Origin: Siphonodentalium dalli | Taxonomy: Eukaryota > Mollusca > Scaphopoda > Gadilida > Siphonodentaliidae | Direction: 5' to 3' | Length of the DNA: 64,000 nucleotides | Assembly: GCA_032622095.1 (NCBI GenBank) | Contig: CP136063.1 | Coordinates: 24,120,987-24,184,986 of the forward strand | Shown here: in pieces, positions 46,629 through 59,099 of the stretch | How the letters are laid out: each line of letters starts with the position of its first letter | Numbering within the stretch: position 1 is the first letter of the stretch | Notes under the pieces: generated by a model | What the model saw: the letters and a program-made list of their open reading frames with translations, nothing else | Database searches by the model: none | Told to the model about the DNA's origin: nothing | Program-made: the position numbers and the translations under genes

Positions 46629-47725
46629 ATGGGATCCATACTAGATGAACAGTTATCTAAAATTTTATATGATCCGAAGAAAGTTGGAAGTTATGGTGGT
46701 GTAAAGAAGCTTTTTGATGAAGCGAAAAAGCAAAATAAAAAATAAAACTCATAGATGTGAAGAAATTGTTGCAAGGTCAGTCGACATATAATTTACACAA
46801 ACCAATAATTCGAAAATTCCAACGTAGAAAGACTGTTGTAGCTGGGATTGATATTCAATGGCAGGCAGATTTAGCTGATCTTCATAATTTGAAAAAAACA
46901 TAATGATAATTACAGATATCTGTTGTGTGTGATAGACGTGTTTTTCAAAATTTGCGTGGGTACTGCCAATCCACGATAAATCTGGACAAACTTTGATCGA
47001 ATCATTCAGGAAAATTGTGAAATCTTCAAAACGTAAACAAAACTCGTTTCGAGCTGATAAAGGTTCTGAAATCAAAAATGAAAAGTTTTTGAAATTTCTG
47101 CAATCAGAAAGCATTCATTTCTTCAAAACTGAGAATCCAGAGACTAAAGCAAGTATTGTTGAGCGATTTCAAATAACTTTAAAAACTCGTATGTGGAAGT
47201 ATTTCACACACAATAAAACTTCAAGATATATTGATGTTTTACAGCCCCTAGTCGATTCTTACAACAATAGTTATCACCGTAGCATAAAATCGAAACCGTC
47301 GGAAGTTACTTTGAAAACTGAAGCTGAAATTTCCAAAAATCTTTATGGAACCTGATGGAACAGGGAATAAAAAAGGAAAATCTACACTGAAAGTGGGTGA
47401 CTTGGTTTGTATCAACAAAACCAAAAGAACATTTGAAAAGGATTATTTACCAAACTGGACTCGTGAAATTTTCAAAGTTGATAAAATTTGTAAAACTAAT
47501 CCAATAACATACAAAGTTTCTGATCTTGATGGTGAAGAGATTGATGGATCATTCTACAAACATGAAATCCAGCATATAAAAGACAGTGAGGTGTATGATA
47601 TAGAATCAGTTATTGATAAAAGAACGAGAAGAGTGGGTGGTAAAACAGTAAAAGAAATTAAAGTTCATTGGCTTGGATATCCAAAAAAGTTTGACAGTTG
47701 GATCCCAGCTTCAAATTTAGTATAA
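46629..47725 (+). pseudogene. Polinton retroviral-type integrase with chromodomain
   Basis: Catalyses integration of element DNA. The start is the ATG at 46629; the N-terminal region has YDPKKVGSYGG. The DDE triad is visible as Asp in QWQADLAD (about 46865), Asp in FRADKGSE (about 47060) and Glu in KASIVERF (about 47160). RYIDVLQPLVDSYN follows. The C-terminus is a chromodomain (VIDKRTRR...HWLGYPKKFDSWIP), which could target modified histones. Breaks: near 46740, 46905, 46935-46990 and 47350. Confidence 0.92.
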
Positions 47726-47738
47726 AACAGAAGATATC

Positions 47739-47966
47739 ATGTCGCAAAATCATTCAGATTCAATTAATCTCGATGAACCATCACAATTTAAGTTCTGCAC
47801 CTACTTCACGCAGATAATAATTATTTATATCATAATAATTACATCTATTGTGCACAGTATCCAGAGCGCAAACAAAGAATTGTGGCTTATTCTTCTAAGT
47901 AGTTCTCTAGGTTATATTCTACCAACACCTGGACTGAAATTATTGAAAAATACTGAGAAAAAATGA
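47739..47966 (+). CDS. Small Polinton membrane protein (75 aa)
   Basis: Intact frame with a polar N-terminus, one strongly hydrophobic segment (IIIIYIIIITSIV) and a second amphipathic one (ELWLILLSSSLGYILP) ending in a basic tail. A short membrane protein next to the penton gene is common in Polintons. Its last 4 bp overlap the penton start (ATGA), so translation is likely coupled. Membrane location is predicted; the role is unknown. Confidence 0.6.
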   Translation: MSQNHSDSINLDEPSQFKFCTYFTQIIIIYIIIITSIVHSIQSANKELWLILLSSSLGYILPTPGLKLLKNTEKK

Positions 47967-48809
47967 ATTCATTCTACATAACTCTCGTGAGGTATAGTTC
48001 AATGTCACTTTACCCAGCCAACTCACAATATTGTTTCACAGTGAAGTTACCAAAAACCCTACATATTGATAAAGAGCTTTGGGAAGTTGCAATGGTTGAA
48101 TTAATTGTACCATCAGAAACATACAACATTATTGGAGATGCTTGCATAATAAAAATAAAAACTTCTGTTCCAAGAATTTTACAATACCTGCACAAGTTAC
48201 CAATAAGTGAAGTAGTAATTTCAAAACCAGAAAATGGTATAGAATTAAAAATACCAGAAGGAGCATATGCTGGTGCATCACATTTGACAGATACAATTGT
48301 GTATAATTGATAGTACAGTAGGCAGATTGATTCCAGAACTGGAATTCGAATTCGGATATTCCAAAGCACAACAACGAGTTAAAATTTCAACCAATAGTTA
48401 CACCAATGTAGGTCTTGTACTCCCCAGAGCTCTTTTGGGTAAACTTGGTTACAGAACAGAATCAGAGACTGCTAAATTTGCTATTCCTTCGATAACATTT
48501 CCATATGGAGTTGATTTAAATGCGGAGCATAATCAGTTGTTTGTTTATTCTGACATTGCTGATTATACCATTCTTGGTGATGTTGAGGCACCGATATTAC
48601 GAGTGACATCATTCGAGAGTAAAAGAATACATGATGGTAAACATATTAAGCATGAATTCAAAAACTTACATTATGTACCATTATCAAAGTCTAGCTTTGA
48701 TACCATAACTGTATATATAACTGGTGATACTGGCAAACCAATTCAGTTTATTGGTGGAAAGTCTATGGTAAAGTTCAATTTCCGACGCCGAAGTAATTTG
48801 TATTTATGA
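47963..48809 (+). pseudogene. Polinton penton (minor capsid) protein, one frameshift
   Basis: Single jelly-roll vertex protein. The N-terminal part has SFYITLVRYSSM and FTVKLPKTLHIDKELWEVAM, the typical opening of Polinton pentons. The C-terminal part, in another frame from about 48300, ends with YVPLSKSSFDTITVYITGD, FIGGKSMVKFNFRR. The frames join near 48290-48310. The start overlaps the membrane-protein stop and the end overlaps the next start (both ATGA). Confidence 0.88.
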
Positions 48810-49186
48810 TGATCCCCGTGTATAGAGGCGTACATAGACAGTATGGAAATGGAATTGGTTCACTATTCAAATCTGCAATGAGAACAGTAGTACCATTTCT
48901 AAAACCTATTGGTCAGATTGCTAAACAACAGGTATTCAAGCATGGACTTGCTGCAGTCGAAGATATCATTCATCGTGGAAAAAGTCCAAAAGAACTATTT
49001 TTGAAACAAGGTAAAGAAGCAATGAAATCTTTTGGAAGGGAAACAATAATAAAAATATCAACAACAAATGGCATAAATAGATCATCGCGACCTTTGAAAA
49101 ATCATTCTTCTCGCAAACGAGTTAGAAGTAAGTCCCTTAAAACGCCTGTAAAGAAATCACAACGATCTCTCGATATATTTGATTAA
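48806..49186 (+). CDS. Polinton pVI-like minor virion protein (126 aa)
   Basis: Intact frame. N-terminal GNGIGSLFKSAMRTVVPFL forms an amphipathic helix, followed by another helix (AKQQVFKHGLAAVEDII) and a very basic C-terminus (RKRVRSKSLKTPVKK). Position between the penton and the major capsid gene, and the amphipathic-then-basic layout, match minor proteins compared with adenovirus pVI or pX. The assignment is by layout, not by motif. Overlaps the penton stop by 4 bp. Confidence 0.6.
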   Translation: MMIPVYRGVHRQYGNGIGSLFKSAMRTVVPFLKPIGQIAKQQVFKHGLAAVEDIIHRGKSPKELFLKQGKEAMKSFGRETIIKISTTNGINRSSRPLKNHSSRKRVRSKSLKTPVKKSQRSLDIFD

Positions 49187-49190
49187 TCAT

Positions 49191-50468
49191 GATGATGCAA
49201 AGTCCGAGTTAGATGCTTTTGATGTTCCACCAACAATGACAACGATGTTGGAATCACAATAGATAGAACATCACCCGATTAGCTCTTTGAATAATTCCGC
49301 ACCGGTAGAATTTGTAATTCCGCCTCAAACTAAAAAATGGACAGATGTAAATCAATCATATTTGTACCTGAAATTCAAAATCACAAAAGCAGATGGAACA
49401 AACTTGGTTGATGGTACTGATGAAATTGCGCCTATTAACAACTTTTTCCATAGCATGTTCAGTAGTATCGATATTTATCTAAATAACAAACTTGTAACGG
49501 CGAACGGAGATACATATCATTATCGAGCCTACATGGAAAATCTCTTGGCTTATTCTGGTGAATGTAAAGAAAACCAACTTGCCGCACTAGAAATGTGGTA
49601 TCCAGACACCACTAAACAGTTCACCGAAAACACTAAAGCTGGTGGTAATGATGGATTGAAATCTCGCCAAGCAATCATAGCAGGTAGTAAAACTGTAGAA
49701 TTGTGTGTTCGTTTACACACAGATATATTTCTACAAGAGAAATACTTACCAAATGGAATTGAGATAAGAATTCGTCTGAATAGAGCGAATCCAAAATTCT
49801 CTTTAATTGGTCAGGCCAACGGAAAAATAGTATTTGAAACGGCAGTTTTCAATGTTCGTACAATTACGCTGATGCCAGTAGTAGCAAATAACTTGAACCA
49901 AACAATAAACAGAAAAATATGAAAATACCGATTAGAAGAGTTGAAGTAAAAACATTCACTATTGGTGCAGGGCTTAGATCAAAAATTGAAGATCACCTTT
50001 TTCAAGGACAATTGCCAAAGAGACTTTTCATAGGCTTGGTATCAAACAACGATATGAATGGCGATATTGAAACGAACCATTTCATTTCAAATTCTTCAAT
50101 CTGAAAAAACTTGAAGTTAGTCAGGACGGACACACCATCCATAACCGACCATTTGAACCAAACTTTGAATCAGAACAATGCCTAAGATCTTATTTATCAC
50201 TGTATCAGTCTTCGGGTATGTTTGGACAAAACAAATCCATTGGTTTGAATCTCGAAAAATACATGAATGGTTATTGTTTCTGGTTTACGACCTCACACCT
50301 GACCAATGAGCAGAGGAGGGACATTTGCATCCTATAAAAACCGGTAACATAACGTTAGAGCTTCGGTTTGCTGCAGCTCTAGCTTCAGTGATCAACGTGA
50401 TAGTCTATGCTGAGTTCGATAATCAAATTGAAATCAACAGTTTGCGAGAAATAATAACAGATTATTAA
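49191..50468 (+). pseudogene. Polinton major capsid protein (double jelly-roll)
   Basis: Hexon-type capsomer. Opens DAKSELDAFDVPPT, the family's usual N-terminus. A TAG at 49260-49262 precedes the long frame (PVEFVIPPQTKKW, MFSSIDIYLNNKLV, HTDIFLQEKYLPNGIEIRI). A frame change at about 49920 continues with PIRRVEVKTFTIGAG and FQGQLPKRL. Two more breaks (near 50090 and 50270) and a TGA near 50308 precede the C-terminus (YAEFDNQIEINSLREI). No in-frame ATG is obvious at the start. The full length of about 425 codons is short of the usual 500-600. Confidence 0.9.
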
Positions 50469-50472
50469 AAAC

Positions 50473-50903
50473 ATGGATGGATTGCATTTGGAGGAAAAAT
50501 TGAGAGTGGAAGTTGGAGGACTCGATTTCATTCCATATGTTTCTATCCTTGACAAAGTTCGAAAAACATTCGAGAAATGTTTCGTTCATGAAATACAAAA
50601 TCAAATTTCAAAAGAAGTGACACTCAATTGTGAAGGATGTAAAATAGATCATCCAAGTCAGACACGACATTTATACAATGGGTAGATATGCTCATTGATA
50701 TAGCACTACTTAAATTGAACATCTACCGAGTTATGGAACAATGGTATCCAGAAATAGAATCATTTACACAAGAGAAATGTGAGGCATTCAAACTTTGGAA
50801 AGATATAAAGGAAGTTGTTCATGCAAACTGTAACCAATTTAATTCGGTTTGTGTTGACTTGTGGTGTGAAAAAGTAAAACAATACTACGAAGATAAACAC
50901 TAG
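50473..50903 (+). pseudogene. Polinton C-x2-C protein of unknown function
   Basis: Begins 4 bp after the capsid gene. Contains LNCEGCKIDHPSQTRH, a compact Cys/His motif that may bind zinc, then (in another frame from about 50685) a helical region ending CVDLWCEKVKQYYEDKH. The CEGC...HPSQ...H signature is familiar from uncharacterised proteins encoded with Polinton capsid genes. One frameshift at about 50680. Confidence 0.58.
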
Positions 50904-51297
50904 CGAACTTCAGCATATACTAGACAAATCATCCTACCTCTGTTCATTGTATGGTGTGGTGTGTGCAAACGATCAGTTACCACACGAGAAACCTCATCGT
51001 GTAGAAGCATACATAGAAAATACACATACGTCAGAAAAACCAGGAGAACACTGGGTTGCAATTTTCTTCAATGGAAACATTGCAACATATTTCGATTCGT
51101 TTGGGATACCAGTTATTGATGAATATATCAAATCATTTATTCAAAGAAATTCGATCGAATGTAAAATAAACGTTGGGCGGTTTCAACATCACGGTACAAA
51201 CGTATGTGGTATCTACTGCATATTTGCTTTACATTTCTTGAAAAGCGGATATGGTATGAAAGTATTAGCAACCACCCCGGTGGGTGTTTATACCTAA
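50890..51297 (+). pseudogene. Polinton adenain-type cysteine protease
   Basis: Maturation protease of the adenain/Ulp1 clan. The frame opens near 50890 without an ATG (SELQHILDKSSYLCSLYGV). The catalytic His is in GEHWVAIFF, Asp in YFDSFG, and the nucleophile Cys in NVCGIYCIF, with the preceding Gln in RFQHHG. The frame ends at 51297, shorter than the family's usual 200 residues, so the C-terminus is probably lost. Confidence 0.88.
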
Positions 51298-52491
51298 ATG
51301 CAGGTGAATTATAATATTTCTATATTTCTATACCAAGAAACTGATCAAAGAATTACGTTTTCTTCACTTCAACTTCAACACAATCGACTGTTAGTTACGG
51401 TACTGAGTTAGGAGAGCAGCGTGCTCCGAAGACAATCGCATACAAGTACAACAACAACAACGATTGCCGATGATCACTTTTTAATTGTCCTCACTGAGTC
51501 ACTCAGACTCAATCAAATAATAGATTAATCGAGGATTAATCACAGCCTTTCTAGTCTGATAACATGGCATTCGGTAAAATATTACCGTGGCACAGTTTGT
51601 GATTTAATAGCCATCTCGATTGTAAACAAATCTTCTACGCGAAATTTGTAAATTAAAAAAACAAATCAAATGTGCATGTACGATAAACAATATCATCCAT
51701 GACCCAACCCGGACACCCATACCAAATCGCATTCACATCCACTGAGAAACAACGAAGAAGCGCGACATTACACTTTTATTTAGAGCCGGCATCGGCGTCG
51801 ACAAACACTTTATACACACCGCTTTCTCCACTACAAGGTCAAGGCCCATATGGCACGAAATTGAAAAATCAACGAGTGATTTATCTGTGTATCATTGAAT
51901 TTGCAACAATGAATGTTGTTTTGAGGATTTTGTGGATTATTGTGTACCACAGATACATGTACATGAAGACCAGTCAATTCATTGTTAAGTGTATTCAATT
52001 TCATGACATCATGTGTAAACTGTGTTTGTGACATGATTATTGCCCTTTCACTTTCGACAGGAGCTTAGAGGCATCGTTGAATTTGTTCTCTAGTCTAATC
52101 AACACTGATCAAAGGTTGCACAGGTATTTGCTTATCATTAATTTAATCATTATTTGATTTAGGACTGAAAAATATTTGTTTCTGTTTTCAAATTGAAAAG
52201 ATCAATCATACTAGTACATGTGTATTCAGTTCAAATTCATACAGATATCTTTATGTTGATTCCAACGTTAACGCTATTACTAAATATTAATTTTTACCAC
52301 TTTAGAGGGCGTTCTTTATTAGATGAACATTATTATACCCACACGTCATGATTCCATAATTATAAGGTGAAGTTGAACAGAAGCGAGCGCTAAGCTTTGT
52401 TTTCATTAACGCATGCTCACACCAGGACGGTGTGGTAATAATAGTAATAACATGATTTTGTCGGGCACCTTGGTTTCTTAACATCCGTTCA
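51298..52491. other. Unassigned DNA after the protease gene
   Basis: No gene supported. A plus-strand frame at 51699-52031 has no recognisable feature. Probably the start of the secondary insertions that fill 51.3-60.3 kb of copy 2. Confidence 0.35.
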
Positions 52492-52550
52492 GGAATGATT
52501 AACTCCTTCTCGGGCCTATAAATAGGCCCTCGGGCTGTTAATCATTCCTG
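52492..52550. repeat. Imperfect palindrome
   Basis: Arms CAGGAATGATTAAC and GTTAATCATTCCTG, with an inner CTCGGGCCTATAAATAGGCC palindrome. Confidence 0.75.
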
Positions 52551-52619
52551 TCGGGTCCAGGTGCTACCACGGCCGAGTAACTTTATAAGCCTGTGGCGAC
52601 TGCAGTAGCGTTCTTTAAT

Positions 52620-53330
52620 GTGAACACACCGAGGCGGAATACAGGAGAAGTCGGCCCCGAAACAAAGTCGACCCCAGAGAAGTCGGCCCAGGAGAAGTCG
52701 GGCCCCGCACGAAGTCGGCCCAGCTATTAACATCAGTTAGTGACATGTTTACTCAATTGAGTAACGTACCGGTACATGTATACCAGGTGTCACGGAAACC
52801 TTGTTTAACACTACATGTGTATGACTTAGTGTTGATCTTTATCGCTGACTGCTTCCATGTGGAAATCCCTCTGGCGCGACGCCCATTATAATTATGACAG
52901 GACATTGTTTAGGTCTATAGATTAATTGGCTGACTGAGTGTGAAGGTTCGTATCTGGTCTAATATCATGTCTCGTATATATTGCTACTTTTCCGGTACAG
53001 ATCTAAATGTCCCTTTAGCGAACCCTATCGACATATCTGCGTAAAGCCATGACAGTGCGCGATAAGCAAATGGATTGCCAGGAGGTGATATAATCCTCCT
53101 TGACACCATGTGACCAAAACATGGTCACATAAAATGGAATGCTACGAGGTGATATAATCCCTTATGACACTGTGTGGCGAAATGTCGGTGTCATCTTATT
53201 GTGCCACAGGCATTAACAAGCAGTAAAATAATATTGGGGCCGACTTCTCTTGGGGCCGACTTCTCTTGTGGCCGACTTTGTTTTGGGCCGACTTCTCCAG
53301 ATACCCCGAGGCGTGTACACGGGTCAGCCA
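52620..53330. mobile_element. Small foldback element with GAAGTCGGCCC arms
   Basis: About 100-bp arms at 52620-52720 and 53236-53330 are reverse complements, each made of 3-4 short units GAGAAGTCGGCCCC or its complement. The outer edges share ACACACCGAGGCGG-like sequence. The centre has no coding sequence. Confidence 0.7.
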
Positions 53331-53519
53331 TTAATGTCCGCACCGGGGGCACCCCAAATCGGACAGCGTACTGCACCACAACAACATACCTGGATAGATG
53401 CTGTAATGGGGGAAGTCGGCATGTTTGCATTCGGATCTTTATTCAGTGATCTCAAATGAGAGTTTTCAGCTTTACAAACTTGGTATCTGACCGAGTTCTG
53501 ATTTTTGTCAGAATACCCT

Positions 53520-53590
53520 GACCAGGTTGCGATCCCCGGTCTGCTAGCACGAGAGACCAGTACACTACAGTACCTCTCGGCTATCGACTT
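53520..53590 (-). repeat. tRNA-derived SINE head
   Basis: Minus strand has an A-box-like TAGCCGAGAGG (53573-53583) and a B-box-like GGGGATCGCAACC (53525-53537) at tRNA-like spacing. The acceptor stem does not pair well, so a SINE or tRNA pseudogene is more likely than a working tRNA. Confidence 0.45.
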
Positions 53591-53849
53591 CCCTAGATTT
53601 AAGTAATTGACCCCCTCTAACATGGTGTCACCCCATGTACATGTAATACTGCTGTATTATATAAGAAATGAACGGCAGGTTCAATGTGGTCATGGGATTT
53701 TGACCGCGAGAAAAATTCAGCAAACTGCATCAACCCCGAAGTAGTAGAGCCAAAAAAATATATACCCGTGTTTCCGGTAACCCGCACTTCCTATTTCGGC
53801 GCTCCCGACGGTTTTCATTTTATTCATTTTGCAAAATTCCTACGCATCC

Positions 53850-55665
53850 CGTTTTATTAGCTCAACTTACTTTGTAAGTTTGAGCTATTGCCATGGTTTG
53901 GCGTCCGTCATCCGTGTGTCTGTGTGTCCGTCAACAATTTCCTTTGGCGCGGGCTACAGGTTGTGCCTTTAGTCTGATATTTATGAAATTTGTCATGAAT
54001 GTTGACATTGACATGTACCCTGCTGGACAAAACAAGTGTCCATTGGCACCACGGTGTATTTGCCGTTCGGCCACAGTGTCAGAGTTTGTAACTGCAGTTG
54101 AGCGCCGTGGCCGAGCGGCAAGTACACAGCGGCCGAACGACAAGTACACATGTACACCATGGCCAAAAAGCAACTACAACGGGGCCGAATGGCATGTACA
54201 CCATGGTTAGATTTCTGGTTTGTATTGTCTTTTTTCAGTTTGATGAATGTACATCGCGGCAACTATCGGTACACCGTGGCCGAATGGCAAATACACCAAT
54301 GCCCAACTGAAGTTAGCCGGTGGAGCCGCGGTGTAGTTGCATGTCGGCCGCGGTGGCAATGCTAACCGCATCGTGGTTAAGTGGACACTTGTTTTGCCCA
54401 GCAGGTTAGATGGGAACGAATCATTTTGGGGTCATTCGACCGAAAAACATTGCCGCTGGTGGCCATCTTGGATTTCAAGGTTGTGCCTTTAGTCTGATCA
54501 TCATGAGATTTGTCATGGATGTTAATATTGACATGTAGATGGGAACGAGTCATTTTGGGGTCGTTCGGCCAAAAAAACATGGCCGCCAGCAGCCCTCTTG
54601 GATGTTACTCTTTGCATGACTAAATTCTTTGGCGCGGGCTACAGGTTGTAGATTTAGTTGGATCTTCATGAAATTTGTCATGGGTCTTAACAATGACATG
54701 TAGATGGGAACGAGTCCTTTTGGGGTCATTCAGCCAAAAAACATGGCCGCCAGCAGCCATCTTGGATTTTACTCTTTGCATGACTAAATCCTTTGGTGCG
54801 GGCTACAGGTCGTACCTTTGGTCTGATCTGTATGAAATTTGTCACGAATGTTGACAATGACATGTAGATGGGAACGAGTCGTTTTGGGGTCATTCGGAGC
54901 CATCTTGGATTTTACTCTTTGCATGACTAAATCCTTTGGTGCGGGCTACAGGTCGTAGCTTTGGTCGGATCTTCATGAAATTTGTCATGGATGTTAACAA
55001 TGACATGTAGTTGGAAACAAGTTCTTTTGGAATCATCGGCCAAAAAACATGGCCGCTGGCGGCCATCTTGGATTTCTAAATTAATACATTGGCGCGGTCT
55101 ACAGGTCGTACTGTTCGTCTGATCATTGTGAAATTTGTCATAGATGTTAATATTGACATGTAGATGGGAACGAGTTATTTTGGGGTCGTTAGGCCAAAAA
55201 ACATGGCCACCAGTAGCCATCTTGAATTTTATTCTTTGCATGACTAAATCCTTTGGCGCGGGCTACAGGTCGTCGCTTTGGTCGGTTCTTCATGAAATTT
55301 GTCATAGATGTTAACAATGACATATAGATGGGAACGAGTCCTTTTGGGGTCATTCGGCCAAAAAACATGGTCGCCAGCAGCCATCTTGTATTTTACTCTT
55401 TGCATGACTAAATCCTTTGGCGTGGGCTACAGATCGTACCGGTACCTTTGGTCTGATCTTTATGAAATTTGTCATGAATGTTGACATTGACATGTAGTTG
55501 GGAATGAGTCATTTTGGGGTTTTCGGCCGAAAACATGGCCGCCAGCAGCCATCTTGGATTTTACTCTTTGCATGATTATATCCTTTGGCGCGGGCTACAT
55601 GTCGTAGCTTTGGTCGGATCTTCATGAAATTTATCATGGATGTTAACAATGACATGTAGATGGGT
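53850..55665 (+). repeat. Tandem array, unit about 150-170 bp
   Basis: Units share GGCGCGGGCTACAGGTCGTA, ATGAAATTTGTCATGGATGT, ATGTAGATGGGAACGAGTC and GCAGCCATCTTGGATTTTAC. GGGCTACA recurs near 54646, 54800, 54945, 55258, 55424 and 55592. The first unit follows a GTAAGTTTGAGCTATTGCCATGG head. Confidence 0.85.
54035..54375 (+). repeat. Short-unit repeat inside the larger array
   Basis: Irregular units of about 25-30 bp with GTGGCCGAACGGCAAGTACAC variants interrupt the first long unit. Confidence 0.6.
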
Positions 55666-57994
55666 CTCAAACCAACTTGAAGGTGCATGTGTGTACATGT
55701 ACACTATACGGTAGGTTAATATTATTTTAAATTTTAAACTGGGAGTGGGACTGGAGTGTGATTTCTGGGAAAAATACTCTCAGACCGATGCGGCACCCTA
55801 CATGCACAGTGAATGTTTTTTCTTGGAATGGTGGATATGTCCTTAGAAATTTGATGATTTCCTATTCTGGAATTTCTTCTCAATTGTGAATAACAGTAGA
55901 TAACCGAACATACTATAATACACACAGGGGGGGTACAAAATTTGCAGGAACGTTTTTTTGCATCTGGTATTTTTGGGGACCCACCACCTTCAAACCTGCA
56001 AAAACAATAATTTTTTAGTCCCAATATTTTGACACCCACCCCCCAAATTTCACTAAAATTGGACTAAACTCGCATAAAACTCTACTGATATCACTCTTGT
56101 GACTGGGGGTGATCTCAGTTAGTTAAAATAACAGTTTAACCTGTTTCAGAAGCTGTTTTAAATGAAAAATGTTTTATAAGTTGCTGATCATCTGTAAACC
56201 AAGGTCATTGTGCAGAATACACAAAAGTTCATAATTTCTAACTAATTCCTGATTAGTCTGTCAACCAGCCCATTATCTAACATATTCCATACCACTTATA
56301 TTAGTATACTGGAGCAACTTACTTCTATTATACTAAACTAGCTGAAACAGGCTCCCTTTGGGAGCCTATATTCAGTATCGGAGATACCTGTGGCCCCATT
56401 TGTGGGACTTCGCAAACATTTTGATCTGAGACAAAGCCTTCATTTAGCACATTTGGTCATTGAAACATTTTGATATATATATATATTGTTTTAATAAACT
56501 TTTTAAAGATTGAATTCCTTGCTCAATTTAACAAAACCAATAGTTTGTTTTTTTTAATTAAAATTTTTGAAAAACTAACACCATTCGAACATCCGCCAGG
56601 GTACCCAGAGTCACCACACCGAATTTGGTTGAACTCGGTGCAGGGGTCTGATAGAAAAACCCGGACAGATCTTAATTGATTATATATATAGATGACAAGC
56701 AGTCACAGCACTACCGGTATACGGTATACCAGACTTGGATGCGTTCGGTCATGTGAGACATCACCTGATGACATGCAAATAATTCACTGACTGGCTTGAT
56801 GCACTAATGACAGATCTTTTCTACCCATTGATAGTCACATTAATGTTTGAGACAGTTGCTCGCCCTTTTTCCATGCACACATTGATCTAGACTTTAGTTA
56901 CATCAAGACGAGTTTATTTATTTCAGTTTTCATTTCTCGAATCGACTTTCCGAATCAACACACCGCCCCATATGCAACATGCCATGTAGCTCAATGTCAT
57001 CCCGACTAAGGCCCATATGAGGTCCCAGTAACATAAATATGGTGTTTTTGCCGTAATAAATTCTTATAATATGTTTTTAACTATTACAAATGTCATATAA
57101 GGGCACAAAAGGTCTTTAGTAAAAAAATTGCATGAGGGTGTAAAAAACGTGTCCCCCGGTCCCCCCCCCCCCCCCTCGGGCCACCCACTACCTCGGTATA
57201 CATTCCTGAAAATTTTGTACTACCCCCCTGATACGCATGTATAGCATTACCGGTACCAATTTGTGTGAATAGACCCGCAGCATATTATGAATAAGAGTAG
57301 GGTCATACCTGTATGCATAGTCATAGTACATTGTTTTGGAATCACAAATTTAATTATGGGCAGAGCCTGGTTGAAGTGCTATTTTGTGGCGAGACATACT
57401 CGTCTCGAGCTACTGATGCCATGTTATCATGTGTGCATGGTGCTATTAACGGTTTTTATATTGAAAGGGTGAAACTGCTCGTAACCCTCAATGTAACATT
57501 TCACACCAGGTTCTGTTCACAAATCAAATTCAACAACTGATTCCAATGTAATTTATTTCCATGCAAAATATTTTGGAACTAGAATTTCTTGGTCAAATGT
57601 CAAATTACATGCTCTCGAGATAAAAGGAATATCATAAATAGGCTGTACATATGTCCATTAATTTTCAACAAAACATCCACCCTGTATTAACTATGATCCT
57701 TATTTGTGTGTGTACTATGTTTATTTAATTTTACTCACCAGCCTCACCTGCAAGATGTGCCCTCAGATCATCTCAGGACCAAATGTGTGGGACTCATAAT
57801 GGAAGTGTACAAGTTTCTGTCAAAACTTGTCCAAATCACTTGTCTGATTATGGCTCTGCATGTGGATTGTGGAAAGCATGAACAGAATCCATCCGGCCCA
57901 TACTATTATTTAGATCTGTACTTTTATTCAATTTGGGGAATTATTCCACCCCGTGGTAGTGTTTGGTACCATACTATTATCTGGTGTTTGTATA
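55666..57994. other. Unassigned repeats and simple sequence
   Basis: At 56330-56700 is a member of the family also seen at 2398-3020 (CTGAAACAGGCTCCC, GGGAGCCTATATTCAG) with TATATA at its end. A poly(C) run lies near 57161. No gene supported; the 57706-58131 frame overlaps the next element and is not called. Confidence 0.4.
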
Positions 57995-58473
57995 CAGCCC
58001 TGGGAATTAAGGAAAATTTGCCTAGGCAATATATTTTCCTAGGTGAAAGTAATCGGCCTATAAGGCAAAAACAGATTTTACCTAGGCAATTTGCAACAAT
58101 ATTGCCATCTCAAATCAAAATGATTCAATAATAACCTGAAATGCTTAGTTATTTTGGGGAACATGATTTTCAGGCCACTATTCAACATATATGTACAATT
58201 CCACAAATCATCTCCAAAATAAGAGTCCTTATACAGGGTAGCTAGTTAATGGCCGAGTGCCATGGAAACAATTGTAGGGTAATATCGGTATATATGAAGA
58301 GTGATTTAAAGAAGTCATTTTGGCTAAAGAGGCTCTATTTCTGATAGACACAAATCAATTTTAGTAACCCAATGAACTTGTTTTACCTATGAAATATAAT
58401 TGCCTAGGCAAACCGATTTTGCCTCTGCTTTTACCTAGGCATTGCATATTGCCTAGGCTAATTCCCAGGGCTG
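57995..58473. mobile_element. MITE with CAGCCCTGGGAATTA termini
   Basis: 479 bp with 15-bp inverted ends, flanked on both sides by TTGTATA (57988-57994 and 58474-58480). The interior has several TGCCTAGGCA palindromes near both ends. CAG-type ends with a 7-8 bp duplication suggest a hAT-derived element, which is an inference. Confidence 0.75.
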
Positions 58474-59099
58474 TTGTATATATGTGTGTGATGTAATGAC
58501 ATGTAATATATGTAATATATCATAATATCATTCCCAGACAACTGGTATATGTTGGAATTATGGACACCACTTTGTCAGAAGTTAATATATAATGGAACTT
58601 CATTTCTGCCTAAATGTATTATATACCGGTATGAGTACTGATATGCCCTATATTTTAGGCTATAAACTACAACAAACATGAAGTTCCAGGCACCACGACC
58701 ATATGCACAGTGGGAATAACTGTAGGGCCTATACTTATATTGTATCACCTGCTTGTGTCTTATATTTGACCTATATATGCCTACATTTATATATGCTGAA
58801 CAGTTTATTATCTTACAGTATTTAGCATCAGTGCCTTAGACCAAATAATAGTCTTCTCGGAAATATCAGGCCTCAAGTGGTACATTTTATTCGGATGGAG
58901 TGAGTATTCTCCTTTATTTAGACCAAATAAATCGTGTACATGTACGGTATCATCTTATTTGACGATTTCATCCGTGTAGATGCTAATGATACAAGCTGTG
59001 AAGCTAGCATACTGTGAATACGTTTGTTATTTATATGTACTACATGTATATATGTTTCATTAAAACCACACACCCAAGTTGACTCAACATGTATATATA
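58474..59099. other. Unassigned non-coding DNA
   Basis: AT-rich, with short TATATG-type stretches. No feature supported. Confidence 0.35.

Noticed and set aside
53520..53590. Functional tRNA gene
   Set aside because: The A and B boxes are present but the acceptor and T stems do not pair properly; a SINE head fits better.
57706..58131. 141-aa plus-strand frame
   Set aside because: It runs across the boundary of the MITE at 57995, so it cannot be an ancestral gene. No domain seen.
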